From Sisyra terminalis (lineage: Eukaryota > Arthropoda > Insecta > Neuroptera > Sisyridae), in assembly GCA_958496175.1 (NCBI GenBank), contig OY292275.1, positions 44,655,701-44,719,700 of the forward strand: DNA of 64,000 nt, in the 5' to 3' direction. Shown piece after piece: positions 47,228 through 60,262 of the stretch. Position numbers and translations under genes: made by a program. Each line of letters opens with the position of its first letter. Position 1 is the first letter of the stretch. Below the pieces are notes generated by a model. It was given only the letters and a program-made list of their open reading frames with translations. It was not told the DNA's origin and ran no database searches.

Positions 47228-50200
47228 TTATTTTTTACGAGACACAATTTGTACTACATATCCGTTAACTGATCGAACAGAAATGTCAGACATTAGTTGT
47301 AAATTTTCCATTTTCGCGTCGGAGTAAAACCAAAATTCGTGGACTAGATGGGCCAAAATTGTCTTCAAACATAGCATTGCGTATTTTTGACCTGAAACAT
47401 TAAAATGGAAAACGATGAGAAGGTCAAAATGTAAGAATTTGAATTAATTGCTTTAGTAAAAGATTTATATTTGCAGATTACAGGAAAAGTGAAACACTTT
47501 ATGAATTTTAAAGATCTACTTGCTCTGTTTTCATTCTTATTCTACTTACGACTTGATTTCAAACAGAGTCGGCGTTAACATTTTTAAAATCTATAATGTT
47601 AGTCATTTAAATTTCTAATTTTTAATATCTAATTGTTCTTCTAAAAACACAAAAATTTTTTGCAATAGAAGATGTAATTGTAAAAATACGATTAAATTTA
47701 TTAAAATGGATAATAGTTTCAAACAGTACTTAAGGATACTAAATTAATATAAAAGCATGTCATATTTGCAACCTTGGGTAAAAAATACAATAAGTCGAAG
47801 ATTAATGCCTTTCTATATTAATTATTTACTGTCGCTCTTTAACTACGAAGGTCTTTTGCAATTCTAGGGCTTTTGTAAGACAACAAAAATGAAATTACTA
47901 TGAAATAAAAAATATACTCAAAAATTAAATTAATAACAAAGCTAGCTTAAAACCATTGGAAATTAAAGCAAAAGTATACACTGTTCATGTAAGTATTTAG
48001 AAATGTTTAAGAAGTTACTTCAAAAGTAGCAAGTTCTTCATATTTTCTGGTATCTGGAATAAGTTAAAAGTATAACAAGAACCCCAAATTAGGTACAGGT
48101 TGGTCTGGGAATCTAGAAAAACTTTTACTAATTTGGCCACAAGAAACAAAGAATTGAGGAACAAAGTATCTATGGCACCAATAAAAATTACTTCAAGGTC
48201 AGTAATTAGTACTATAAAGAAAACAGTTATAGCAAAAGTCAGAACATAGCAAAAAGATAAAATGGAAATCTTGAGAATTCACACTTGTGGATAAAAAAAA
48301 GTATACAGTACGGGGATATCCAGGATCGAATTTACAGACAAGCTAAGTAGACTGTAGTCTACAGGCTCCTACCAGTTTACCCCTGGCCATACCTTCACTG
48401 ATTTATGCAATTAAACTAGAAAATTCTTAGAAAAAGATTCTATCATTGAATTATAATCTCAACAAAATTTCAAAAAAGAAGCACTCCAGAACAACGATTT
48501 TTCCTACCCTTTTACTGATTGCACTAGAAAAGTCAGGACAATATGAAATTTCGAAACTTATTGTTTGCTGTATGAAATTCCTTGGTAAAATCGATTCAGC
48601 TAAATTACAAAAATATAAAAAGTCTAAAAAATTAGATTATAATTAAATTCAATTGTTAATATGCATTTCAAATAAAAACACCTTATGATACAATAGATTT
48701 CCCACAAATTCGGTCATAAAAATTGAAAATATAATATTGTTTATAATATTCCACAGGTTTTATAAGAACTTTTAGAACTGCACATATTGTGCAGTTAATA
48801 TATTATCACTATTTCGTGCTATTTGTAAGAGGAAAACATGATTTACTTAGAGATAAGGAAAAAATTCAAGGAAAACATTGAAATGTGCAAAATGTGATTC
48901 AAATTTGCGCAATTTGTTAAAAAGCATTCCAACAGTCGTAAATTAAAATCCCTACAATGCTAGTTTTACTATTTTTACTATTTCTGCAAATCCTTCACAT
49001 AGTTTCTTATATGCAAAATTACTTTTTGAATTCCAATTTTTGTAAAAACTTTTTAAGTCAAAACAACAATTTACTTACCGAGGCAACTGCGTAGTCCGTA
49101 ACTGAAGGGTATAAAAGCAAACGAATGCCTTTGTGGATCATTTTGCGCAAATCTTTCGGGAATAAAGCATTCTGGATCGGGCCAATGTTCCGGGTGCCGA
49201 TGAGCATGAAAAGCAGATATAGCGATGCCAGCTCCTGCTGGTACTCGATGGTTAGTGAGTTTCATTTCGTTTTTCAACTGACGAACCAACAATGGAGCGA
49301 TTGGAAACAAACGCAATGTTTCTTTAATTATGCACTCCAAATATTTAAGGCTGTTGTAAGATTCCCATGAAACATTAAAAGTTGATTTTTCTTCACAACT
49401 CAATGGACTCAATATAGTTTCTACTTCTTTATAAGCTTTTTCCTGAAAAATCAAAAAATATCAACTTGGAGAAATGAATTTGAATTGGAAATTTTACTTG
49501 AATATCTTGATGAATTCCTAGCATAAGAATGGAAAATGCTGCAATTAATGCGGTTGTATCTTGTCCGGCTGTAAATAATGTGAACATCTCATCTCTGAGT
49601 TCTTTATCATTGAAAATCTTTCCACACTTGGGATTCAGAACTTGTTCTAATGTTGAAAGATATTTGTGGGGACTCACATCCGGTTCTTCAGAAGAAAATG
49701 AACTTTTAACTTCTTGTCTTTTCTTTTTTATAATTCCATTGATAAAGTTATCAATAAGTTTTTTGGTCCTTTGTACTTGGCGATAATTGTCGGTGAAACT
49801 GTGCACGAAATCGATATGTAGCCAAGCTTTAAACATTCGTTCGACCAGCAAATGGTACATTTGCTCGTTGGCTTTGATAAATTTTTTATATGGATTTCCA
49901 AATTCACTATCGTTTTGGAAGGCATTTTGAGCATCGATTTCACTTCCCATTACTGTCGCACACAAAATATCAACTGTACACAAACTGATCCAATCGATGA
50001 TTTCAATTTGTTTGGCACCATTTTTTGTAATTTCTTCATGGAGCTTTTCGGTTAAAATGTGCGATTTTTCGTTGAAAATTTTTGAATATCTTTCGAGAAT
50101 TTTTATGTTGAATGTGGGACTAATTATTTTGCGATGAAGCTTCCAAGTAGGACCTGAAAATATTAAGGTTTTTGAATGTTGTTCATAAATAAGAAAAGGA

Positions 50201-51356
50201 AGCTTTTACGTAGATATGTAAACTAAGTTCACCAATTTATAAAACCAAAAACTATCGGAAACCTCATCAAATGATTTATCTACGTTTAAAATTCGATCAT
50301 TTTTCCATCGGTTTTTGTGTCTTAATACTTTTCAGCAAATCTTAGCCTATTTTTAGCCACAAAATGCAACACTTTCCAAATGAAGGTTGATACCGCTACA
50401 ATTAGGCAATAAAATTACATGTTTTTTTATTGTATCATTGTGTTTATATTAATATGCGTAAATAATTAAATATTTTATAAAAATTTATTTGATTCTGGAC
50501 AATGAAGTTAGCCAGCGATTTTTGGCTAAAAATAAGCGACCAAAAATAATCATAACTTTTAAGCGACTAAAAAGTAATAAAAAAAATATTTGGCATAATT
50601 TACTTTTTCGATTTAAAATTGGTGAACTAACTTTGCTAATTTCTTTTCAATATTTTCACCTGATTCAGATATGAGACCTCGACCTATAAACGGTTCCAGA
50701 CATTTCATAATAGGATCCTTGAAAGTTTCCTCCGTATCGGACAAAACGATCTGTTAGAAAAGTGTTCAATAAAAAATTGATGTTAATAATAAGTTATTAA
50801 CAAATTTATTCATTTGATAAGAAAAAATTAATTTATTGGTTAAAAAAATTCATTGTTGTTTCGCTGAAGAATTGCCTTGAGTTTTGATCTAATATTCTAA
50901 TGTTTATAACAATAACTTTTTTTTTCAACTCACCTGAATATCTTTTGGATTTGATACAACCACATATAAATAAGGACCAAACCAGAAGTTAAAAGGGGAT
51001 GGGAACGACCGAATTATAGTATCAACATTGTTTAAAATATCTAAAACAAGATTTACGTGGTTTGGGTTATCTAAAATAACCACAATTGTATTAGAAATGT
51101 AATAAATACCTTGATGTTTCTTTCCCCAAAATAACAAAGCATTGCCGAAAAGAGGAACTGTCTTTGGTCCTCCAATTTTTCTAGCCATATGCCAAAATTT
51201 AAATTGTTTCCAAACAATTCGAGCCAGCCAAAAAAATGCCAACACTAACACTACGTTCAAAAGATAATAAAAAGCTGTGTTATCAACCAAAACACGATTA
51301 TTATTATTTGGATAACAGTTGAAATATTTCCAAAATTCAAATTCCATTTTATGCAT
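47228..51356 (-). CDS. CYP4-clan cytochrome P450, gene C
   Basis: The exons on minus are 51356-51110, 51040-50934, 50750-50660, 50153-49498, 49442-49079 and 47391-47228. Phases 1, 0, 1, 0 and 1 close at TAA, giving 542 residues. The 91-bp exon 3 (IVLSDTEETFKDP...) is too short for simple frame finding but fits by homology to A and B. Motifs are an N-terminal anchor (about residues 28-50), a GPKTVPLFGN hinge, helix-I AGQDTT (about 344-349), ExxR (E408-R411) and haem loop FSYGLRSCLG with C487. This gene has all six exons, so it may preserve the ancestral structure of the cluster. Expected to be an ER-anchored monooxygenase; substrate unknown. The codon at 51356 is chosen as start; a second Met lies three codons on. 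Confidence 0.93.
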
Positions 51357-54300
51357 TTTTTTTAGTTAAATTATTAAAAAATAAGTCAATTTTGTCTAAT
51401 TTCGACCACACAGATCGTTCAATTATCAACGGTGTTCAATAACTAATCGATTAAATAATAAAATTGGACGTGATTTTAAATTTTTGCGTTTCTCCAATGC
51501 TACAAAAAGTGTTAAAGGGTTTTGATTTCCAATGTTAAATATTTAATTATGCATTTTAACTCGTTTATCACGTACTAAAGTTACGTTTGGAAAATGCAAA
51601 TCTGAACACTTTCGGCTTCATTTCTTAACTTCATGAATTGCTTATATTAATCCAATTTAAAAGAACGTAAAATGTAATAATATTGGTCATAAATGTTGAA
51701 TTGAAGAGCATATTTATAATTGGAGAAAATAAAAGGATTATTACATAAATTAAAAAATGTTTTTGTTGAAAATTATGATTATATATTTACTTACATTTCA
51801 ATGGATCGTTAATTTATAATTATAATATTTTTAAACGGAAACTTGAAGGAGACGAAGATCAATAAAATGTGTTCCATGTTATATTTATGCAAAGCACGTG
51901 TATTATTGAATTATTTTTTTCTGAATTTTTTCCTCTACATATATAAATACATGTTGTAATTCTAATTAATAAATCAATTATCTATTTAATAAAAATAATA
52001 AAACCGATATCTATATTGTGTTAACAAAAAGATTTAAGAATCTGGTGGTATAATAAAGCTATTGGTTATTTTAAATACAAAATATCGGAAATTATACTAA
52101 CCTAAATCGGGAAGCTGATTGATATTAATTTAAGCTTGTACTCCAATCTATTGTTTTAAAACTAAATCTTTTTTTAATGTCATTATTTGCTACTCTTAAA
52201 TATCAATTTAAATGAATTTTTGAGTCATTGTGGACCGGAACCAAATAAACGATGTTCTTTAAATATTAGTTTGAAATCGTAAGGAACCGGAATAAATGTC
52301 AGCGTTTTAAATTCAGCCTAAGTATAGATATTTTAGCTCTGGCTCAATTTCTACTAAATGTCTAAATGTTCATTACAATTTTTGCAATAAAAATAAATAA
52401 AGAAGTAATTGGTCCCTTACGTTAATAAGTGGTTAAGCCGTTAAGCTCGTAGATAAGGGCAGACTTTAAAGAAAGTAATATTTTTTTCTTTTGGTTTTGT
52501 TAATTTGTCTCGTAAATATTTTTTACTTAAGTGCTGTTTGTGAAGAAAAAACTTTTATGTTTCTAAAGAAATTGTTTTGTATACATTTTATCTATAAAGT
52601 GGGTTTTCTTTTTCACCACATAAGTACCTAATAAAAGATTCAGTAATATTTTTGCGTTAAACGAAACGTACATATTTATGTTAAAAATAAAAGGGAAATA
52701 AAAATGTCTTCTTTTCGCCTTACACTACGTATAAGAGTGACAAGTTTAATCAAATAATTTTTTTTTCGCTAACTTTGAAGTTTGAACAGTTATTATACTG
52801 TTTACACAATAAATAGAATATATTGTATAAATAGTGACACGTTTATTAGCTTTTATTTAAAATTATAAATTATAAATGTTTATGATCAGAATTTTTGTAA
52901 TCCTAGAAGTTTTTCCCCATTCAAACTATTTTTATACCTTAACTTCCTCGTTTTTACTTTATATTATTAAAATAGTATTTTTCTGAATCTATGCAACCAT
53001 TATTGCACGAATGATTTTCAATAAACCGTTTTTCAATTAAGCCAGATCATTAAATTTTGTGTATATATTTAGCAAGGCGTCAAATCAATTTTCGAGCTTT
53101 AAAGTTCTGTTATAACTATAACATATAAAATTTAAAAAAGTTTTGTCACATACAACCTTTTAAAATGTATCCTTCAAATGTTCAGTGTTTACCTATCATG
53201 GAGAACAAATGATTCTTATTTGAAGTAAACATTTTCAGAATTACCTTACATCTACTATACGGTTTTCACTTTTATTTATTTTTTTTATTTTTATTTTTTT
53301 TTTATTAAAATATTATTGCCTTCTATACAAAATTCTAGTATAATATGCAATATGGGCACTAAATAAAATAAAATAAATCTGTTCCCTTAGTAAGGAGTGA
53401 TCCTTCGCCAGGAACAGTTGAGCTTGAAACTTGTTGAAAGAACCCAACCATTGTTGGGACTTTCTATACTTTTATTTATCTATCAATTTTCTTACGTTTC
53501 TTTTTATAATATTTTTACAATACAATAAGTGCACGCTTAATTATCAAACTCCTGATAAACTCATTCTATAGCCACAAAGAACATGCAGGTTGAAAATTTA
53601 AGCTTTTTATTGAATAAATTTGTTTTCGTTTACATAGATGAACATTAATATTAGCAAAGGAAGCATAGCAAAACGAATAACATAATTTTTATAAACTATC
53701 AGAGGGTAGGTGAAGATGATAAGTTTTTAAGATTTTGTGTCATTTTAGGGAAAATCACAACTCCTATTTTTTCTGACTTTTTCTTAATTTTAATTGACAT
53801 CCAATTAGCGACTATTGCAAATGTTTCTCTATATAATAATATTGAAATTATGAATTCAGCTATATAGTATAGGCAATATACTGTACAATATATGTAGGCA
53901 ACTAGTATAACACAATCGTAATCAATAGAATTCGATAGTTAAAATTCTCTATTTAATCAAGCATTCATTGTTTATAGTTCTCTGAATCAAAACAAACTTG
54001 CAAAAATGAAACTGAAATATGTCCTTTAATTTCATAAGAAAAGTATTAGAAAAATAAAAACATCCTTTTATTTTATTACCATAATTTTTTAATTTTTCTA
54101 CTTTTACTTAAAAAATAAATTTCTATTGAAATTGAACGTCGGTGGCTGATAATTTATCTATTCCCAAATATTTTAAAAAAGGATTCAAAAATGAAAATTT
54201 TCACAGCGGGCGCCAAAAAACATTTTTTCAACCAACAGGATCTCCATCAGTATGAATATTTGAAGAGTATCAAGGATATTTTAGTTGCTTTCTTGTTGCT

Positions 54301-54659
54301 GGTATCGTTTATATTGGTTTTTAATTAGGTCTTATATTCATCTTCTCTTATTTATACCTATTCATTAATTATTTAATTATTATATGAACCAATTTTCATT
54401 GTATGTATGTACATTGTACCCATTATAGTAAACGAAGAACAAATACCTCCTACTGAGGATGACAAAATCGATTCAGTTTAACTCGAGAGTCGATTCCTCC
54501 TTTGAAAAAATCAACTTTGAAGAATTGACTTTCGGTTCTCAAAATCAATTAAATAATGATTATTATTTAAATTTGAATAAGAGACTGCGTACACGTGTAG
54601 TGCGAAAAGTGTTCAACAATCATAAATGAGGATACAAATTCCTTTAAATGACGCAAAAA
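51357..54659. other. Gene-free stretch upstream of the P450 cluster
   Basis: It presumably includes the promoter of P450 C just above 51356. No coding exon, P450 fragment or RNA gene was recognised. Very AT-rich with several T and A tracts. Confidence 0.5.
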
Positions 54660-54832
54660 TCTAGGCAACGTTTCATTTTCTACTTTGTATTTTTTTTTAT
54701 TCGCGACTTTATTGATAATTCAATTGTTATATAATGTAATTTTCCCTTTTTTCGCTGAATTTTCATTACGGCCTAATTAATTCGAGAATTATATTTAAAT
54801 TAAAGTCAATAATGAAACGTTACGAAATTTTG
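54660..54832. repeat. TGGCAACGTT palindromic repeat, copy 4
   Basis: From CTAGGCAACGTTTCATTTTC, through TTATTCGCGACTTT, to AATGAAACGTTACGAAATTT: the same block order as copies at 17252, 27832 and 28060. The unique centre (TTTTCATTACGGCCTAATTA) is also shared. Confidence 0.7.
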
Positions 54833-55870
54833 ATATCACCAAAAAGAACTTAAACACTTATTTCGGATTGTTGTATTTATTTTTTTTAACTACGAATACT
54901 ACCCTACTAGCATTACTAGATTAGTTTTGTTGTTTTACACACATGTAGAAAGAGTTGACGATACTGGCAGATAGGTCCGAATAGAAGACGAACCTTTAGC
55001 ATAAAGCTAGCGTTATTTTTAAATCAATCGCTCTCCAAAAACCTATTCCACCTATACCTACTTATCTATGCATATTACATATACTTACCTGGGTTTAGAA
55101 AACACGTTATTAATTATTTTTGTTTTAATTTTGAAAGGAATCTAGTAATGATTAACCCAATGGTGGTCAATCTTTCGATATTTACAAACCAATTTTCAAT
55201 TACGATTATCACGCCAATCTTTCTCATTCAATATCAATCAATATTTATTAACTATTTATTGATGTAATTGCTGATTTTTGGAGATCATTGCTTTAAAGAC
55301 AAAATATTGTCAAAGTATCTCAATGCTATTCATCTCATTGTTAGAGTATATCTAATAATATCACACTTATAATTATTAATCTTTATTTTAATTTAATATT
55401 GATAAATAAATGATTCAATACTTTGTGTGACTGATACATCTATTAGTATCTTAAAGCAGTGTAAATTTACATTTTACTTCTCATTGCTTTAAACAATGCA
55501 TTGTTTTATCAATAAAGTAGCCAATTTTTTAAATTCCATTTTATTTTATATTTGTTGGCTAGCACCCCCCCCCCCAATTTAGTATTGTCGCGCTTTCCAA
55601 GGGAGGCTTGCCTCACATTTTAAGATTCACTGGGTTAACTGGTTTCATTGAACATGAAATAATTGATTTTTTCTTTGCAATTTTAAAATCTGCGCTGAAG
55701 AATTATTTTTAGATCAACAAAAACAGTTATCTATTTCTTACTTTTTGAAATTTAATGGAACTCTTGACTTTAATAATGTATAAAAATATGTCTATCAGAT
55801 ATTAGAACTTTTAAAATAAGCTGAAATGCAAAAAATAAAATGATATAGAACAATTTTTTTTTAAATACCC
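54833..55870. other. Gene-free stretch
   Basis: AT-rich, including a run of 11 C at 55565-55575. No exon seen. Confidence 0.5.
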
Positions 55871-58523
55871 TAACTTTATTCAAATGATAATAGCATACAA
55901 CACAGTTGTAAAGTAAATTTAAAACATAATATCTCATTTCATATATATTATAAATTTAACATACATTTTTTTCGTTATTAAAAATTAAAAAAATAAAAGG
56001 CAAATAATTAAAAAATAGCAAAAAAGAGAGACATTCATAATTTCATTTAAATTAAAATAAAAAACTCAAAAAATCATCTACGATTTCAAAATAACCGAAC
56101 AATTAATATGCTATATTTATAGTTTTATAAATATAATAATATTATATTAAAATGCGTATTTATTTGTTTTAAATTTAATTTTCACAAACTACAAAACCAT
56201 TGTCAACTGTCGTTTCCCTTTACATTCCTTGTTTACGATACGATTTTTTCGTTTTTAATTTTTTGAGCTTTTTTTTTGTTAAAAATCTGTCCTATTCGAA
56301 CCATTTGTCATACTATTTTAATATATATATTTTTTTTCAATTTAAAGTTTTTATTTAAGTTAGTAATTAATAGAACTGATTGACAAAAATGGAAAAAACT
56401 TCATTTCGTTATTTAATGCTATTTTATAAATATTATTAATATAAATGATGGAAGGGGGCTCTACTGTACGGGTAAGGGTCGGATAAAATGGGATTTTAAA
56501 GGGGGGCTCTTTAAATGGAGACAAATTTTAGAGATTAGTAATTTTCATATTTCTATATAATACATAATATTATTATATATGTATATACGGTATATAATGT
56601 AGGTATAATGTATATATTTTTTTTAAATTCCATGTTATATCGGTCGGTTTTTTTACTGATTACAGTTTTTATTTATTTATATAAATAACACACGTAAACA
56701 ATTTATAAAAAAGTTTATCCCATTTTTTTGAAAATTTTCACATTTACTTTTTTTACCTAATAATTTTTTAATTACTTTTATTAATTATAAAAAATTTTCT
56801 CACCTTTTTAAAAAAATACAAAATTCTACAATGAACTAATGCGCTTTAATGTGATTTTTTTTTCTTCTTAATTGTTACTTTTTTATCAAAAAAGTTTTCG
56901 TTCGTAAAGTTTTATGTTTTTATTTAAGTCGACATCATCATCATATTAATATAATATTAATAATAGTATCATTAGACTATAAAATAAGAAGAGAGCTGGT
57001 CGTTTTTATATCAAAATTGATGGAGGGGTTGTATTAATTTATTTTTTCCTTAGATGACTTTCGTTGACTTATATTGATTATAAAATTGTATTATTAATAT
57101 TAAATTTGCAATTAATAATCAGATGGAATGAGATAAATGCGCGATTGTTACAAAGTATTGGAAATGTTCTCAAAACAAAAAAAAAAAAAACGAAACAAAA
57201 TAAAATTAAAAAAAAAGGAAAAAAAACAAAACAAAACAGAACAAAAATAGGACGCTGCCCCCCTTACTAAACTTGTATATATTATGTTATATATTATACG
57301 ATATACATATAGAGAGCCATATATAAAAAATATCTAAGCAGCCTTTTACATTTTTGAAAGATTTTGTTTTGAGCGATTGTGTTTTCTTTATAAACCAAAT
57401 TTACTTTACGACCGTCTCGATTTTTGATTGGGTATTATCTCGCGATTTTCATTACTTTTTTTCATTTTTTTTTATTTGTCTTTATTCTTTTTTCTCTCTC
57501 TGTCTCCGTTAGATTTAGGGTAAATCATTTCAAAAAATTTTCTCTAAAATAAAAAATAACTATTATGCCCCTTTTATTTTTAATTTCATTTAATTTATTT
57601 ATCAAAAAAATCTACAAAAAGGGGGGTAGCATCATGTGTGTATGTATTATGTATGTGTATCATTCATTTTTTTTCAGAACCATCTTAATCGTTTATTTTT
57701 TCTTTACTTACAATAATAAAAAAACCTAACTAATATTTTTTACAAATAAAATTTAATTTTTTTGTGATTTTCTTGTATTTTTTTCATCTTTTAAATCCTT
57801 AGCTAAGCAATGAATATAATATATATATTTTTTTATATATATTTAAATGAAAATTTCTAATAGAAGTGTTCAAACGTACTCATTCAACATTCAAAAACCA
57901 TTTTTTTCTCAAAAATCCAGGGGTATAGCCCTTAGGTTTTATTTCGAATCGATTAATAGGTCTTTAAAAAACCTTGGATGGATATTTGAGAAAAGAAGAA
58001 GCTACAAATCTATACTTATTTAAATATCGAATGAATACGATTGGCAAAATTAAAGGAAATTTTTTCGATTCAGAACACAGAACAAGGTCGAAGGAAATCC
58101 TAAAACCGTCGTTCACATTTTGATCGCTCAAAAGTCTTTAATTTTTTTAAATATATTTTTTTTTCTCATATATATATATTATAATAATATTATTAAAATG
58201 TTATGCGTGTATGGGACATGAAGGAAAAGGATACAAATCTAGGGGGTGATAGGGATAAAAACGATCTTTAAATCTGTCATATCATATAAAAAGATCTTAA
58301 AAACTAAAAACATTTTATTTGCTACTTGCACATATGTGTTAGTAATGATAAAAATTAAAATCCTTAAAAGGAATATAATATAATGGATTTAAAACTCAAA
58401 TGAAACTATCGGTGGGGATGAGTGGAATGAAAATGGATGAGGTAAAGGAGTTAAAATAGCCTGATATATGACAAGGGGGTGAAGATTTTGATTTATTTAG
58501 ATTAAAATACGAGATGATGATGT
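55871..58523 (-). other. Region downstream of fax, probably including its 3' UTR
   Basis: Below the distal fax stop the DNA is extremely T/A-rich, with many minus-strand AATAAA-like signals (TTTATT on plus). No coding exon was recognised. The real 3' end cannot be placed. Confidence 0.35.
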
Positions 58524-60262
58524 TCACTTTGCAGCTTCTTTTTCCTTATTTTCGCCACTATCCTTTTCTATTTCCTTTTCTTTCTCATCCGCCTAAAAAT
58601 AAAAATTTTAAAAAAAGTTAATATTCATCTGAGTTTTTGTGCATGACACAGCATTGCAACACTGCCCTAATAACGGATATCACTCCGTTTTTAGTTTGAC
58701 AAACAAACCAATTCTGTCAACAGCCTGAAAGAACTAACATATTTCCATTTTCTTCACAGGAAAATCAATAAACACAAAAAAATATCCTTTATCTATTGAT
58801 TAGTAATTCTAGAATAATAAAATCAAAACAGCCATTTGATTCATAAATCACTGACATAAATTCGCCTCGAAAGACCAAAAGTTGTTGTTTTCAGTGTGAA
58901 CTCTTTCCTAACACTTAAATTATAATACAAAAATCACTGTACAGTTACAATAATAAAAAGAGTATATTAAACACGTTTGTCGTTTGGGGATTTGATAGTT
59001 TCTTCTGGTTTGGGTAATTGTAGAGTTGGTTTGAAGTAGTCATTCAGTGTCATGCTGAGCCGTTCATTTTATTTCAGATAAATTTGGTTTTACCTTTTCC
59101 TTCTCAATATCTTTTTCAATGTCCTTATCGGCTGGTTCTTTTTCTTTGTCACCTTCTTTCTCATCTTGGCCACCTTCCTTGTTTTTGGTCTCTTCGGGGG
59201 CTGGTTTTGGCAAATGTGAATTCAAGTCGAGTGAACTGCAAATGTCGTCCCAGTCGGCGAAGCATCGTTCCTTCATGCGATTCACGTGGCCGACCAAATT
59301 GGCGCAGTGTTCGCTCATGTAGTCTCGCAATGGGTAGCTTACTTCTTTGTCAATGAAGTAAATTTGGGCTAAGTTAGCAAAGGCCACAATATCCAACTAA
59401 AATATCCAAGAAACCATTAATAAATTAGAACTATTGTAAAGTATTCGTTTAACTTACAGTGGTTGGTTCGTCTCCAAAGAAGAATGGTTTGTCAGCCAAC
59501 ATGTCAGAGAGCACCTTCAAGTCACTTTGTCCAAATTCGGCGACTTCTTCAGCGGAATGAACGCCCATGCCTTGCGCCTTGACTTTCTTGGCACCCTGGA
59601 ACCACTGCCCCCATCAATAACCCCCCATTAAAACAAAGGAACTCAAACAAACAAAGGAGCAGCATGCCAAAATGAAAAAAATTGAAAACCCCGAAGAAGA
59701 AAAATTAGTGTTTAAAGAAATTTAGTAGACACCACTATCATACTTTTACTTAACTTAAAAATATTAATCACAATTTTACGTGTTATAAACAAAGGAATTG
59801 AGTAGGGATTTATCTAAGAGTCGGGAAGTTTGGTGTTGAACATACAAATTTTTCTACTTGGGGAAACATCGATCAGCGAAAAGAAGACAATTTGGTAAAT
59901 CGTAATCTTTTCGCGAAACGTACCTTACGTCCGAATGTGAACTTGAAGAAGAAGTTGAGAATGCCATTTGGTATTCTGGTACCCAAAGCATGTTGCAAGT
60001 TGACTTTGTAACCCTTGAGCACTTGATCGGGGAATTTGGCGCGCCACCATAGAACCACCCACACCAAGTGGTTTTCGATCATCGAAATGGTTGCGTGTGC
60101 AACATTACGCTGTTCAGCAGTCAATGCTGCATCCAAGTCCTTATCAAAACGCTGTGCCAACTCCTTCAAGATAATCGCACTATCAGCAATCTCCTCGCCG
60201 TTCAACTCGATGAACGGCAATTGACCCTTCTTGCTGCGGAATTTCAACTTATGGTCGACATT
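58524..60262 (-). CDS. fax: Failed axon connections (fax) orthologue, 3' part
   Basis: Fax is an intracellular GST/metaxin-fold protein that interacts genetically with Abl in Drosophila axon development. The exons on minus are 60262-59924, 59595-59458, 59396-59094 and 58592-58524, all phase 0. They encode 236 residues here up to TGA. The first exon enters within the thioredoxin-like half (NVDHKLKFRSKKGQLPF, GEEIADSAII). The next exons form the GST C-terminal half (HATISMIENHLVWVV, LADKPFFFGDEPTT, LDIVAFANLAQ, YPLRDYMSEH), followed by a Lys/Glu-rich tail. A second form ignores the donor at 59093 and stops at 59064. The N-terminal exons are not visible, so the gene is partial and continues beyond the window. 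Confidence 0.93.
59064..59396 (-). CDS. fax: fax alternative last exon (unspliced C-terminus)
   Basis: If the donor GAAAAG|GTAAAA at 59094/59093 is not used, translation continues nine codons (VKPNLSEIK) to a TAA at 59064. If used, it joins in frame to 58592-58524, which ends in EKEAAK. The two products differ only at the acidic/basic tail. Which is used cannot be told from DNA alone. Confidence 0.65.
   Translation of the reverse strand: MDIVAFANLAQIYFIDKEVSYPLRDYMSEHCANLVGHVNRMKERCFADWDDICSSLDLNSHLPKPAPEETKNKEGGQDEKEGDKEKEPADKDIEKDIEKEKVKPNLSEIK

Noticed and set aside
49071..50055. Plus-strand open frames overlapping P450 C
   Set aside because: Antisense shadows of P450 exons with no independent support.
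53380..53470. Possible tRNA-like or structured RNA with short hairpins
   Set aside because: Local complementarity exists, but there is no cloverleaf, no A and B box arrangement and no tRNA-like ends.
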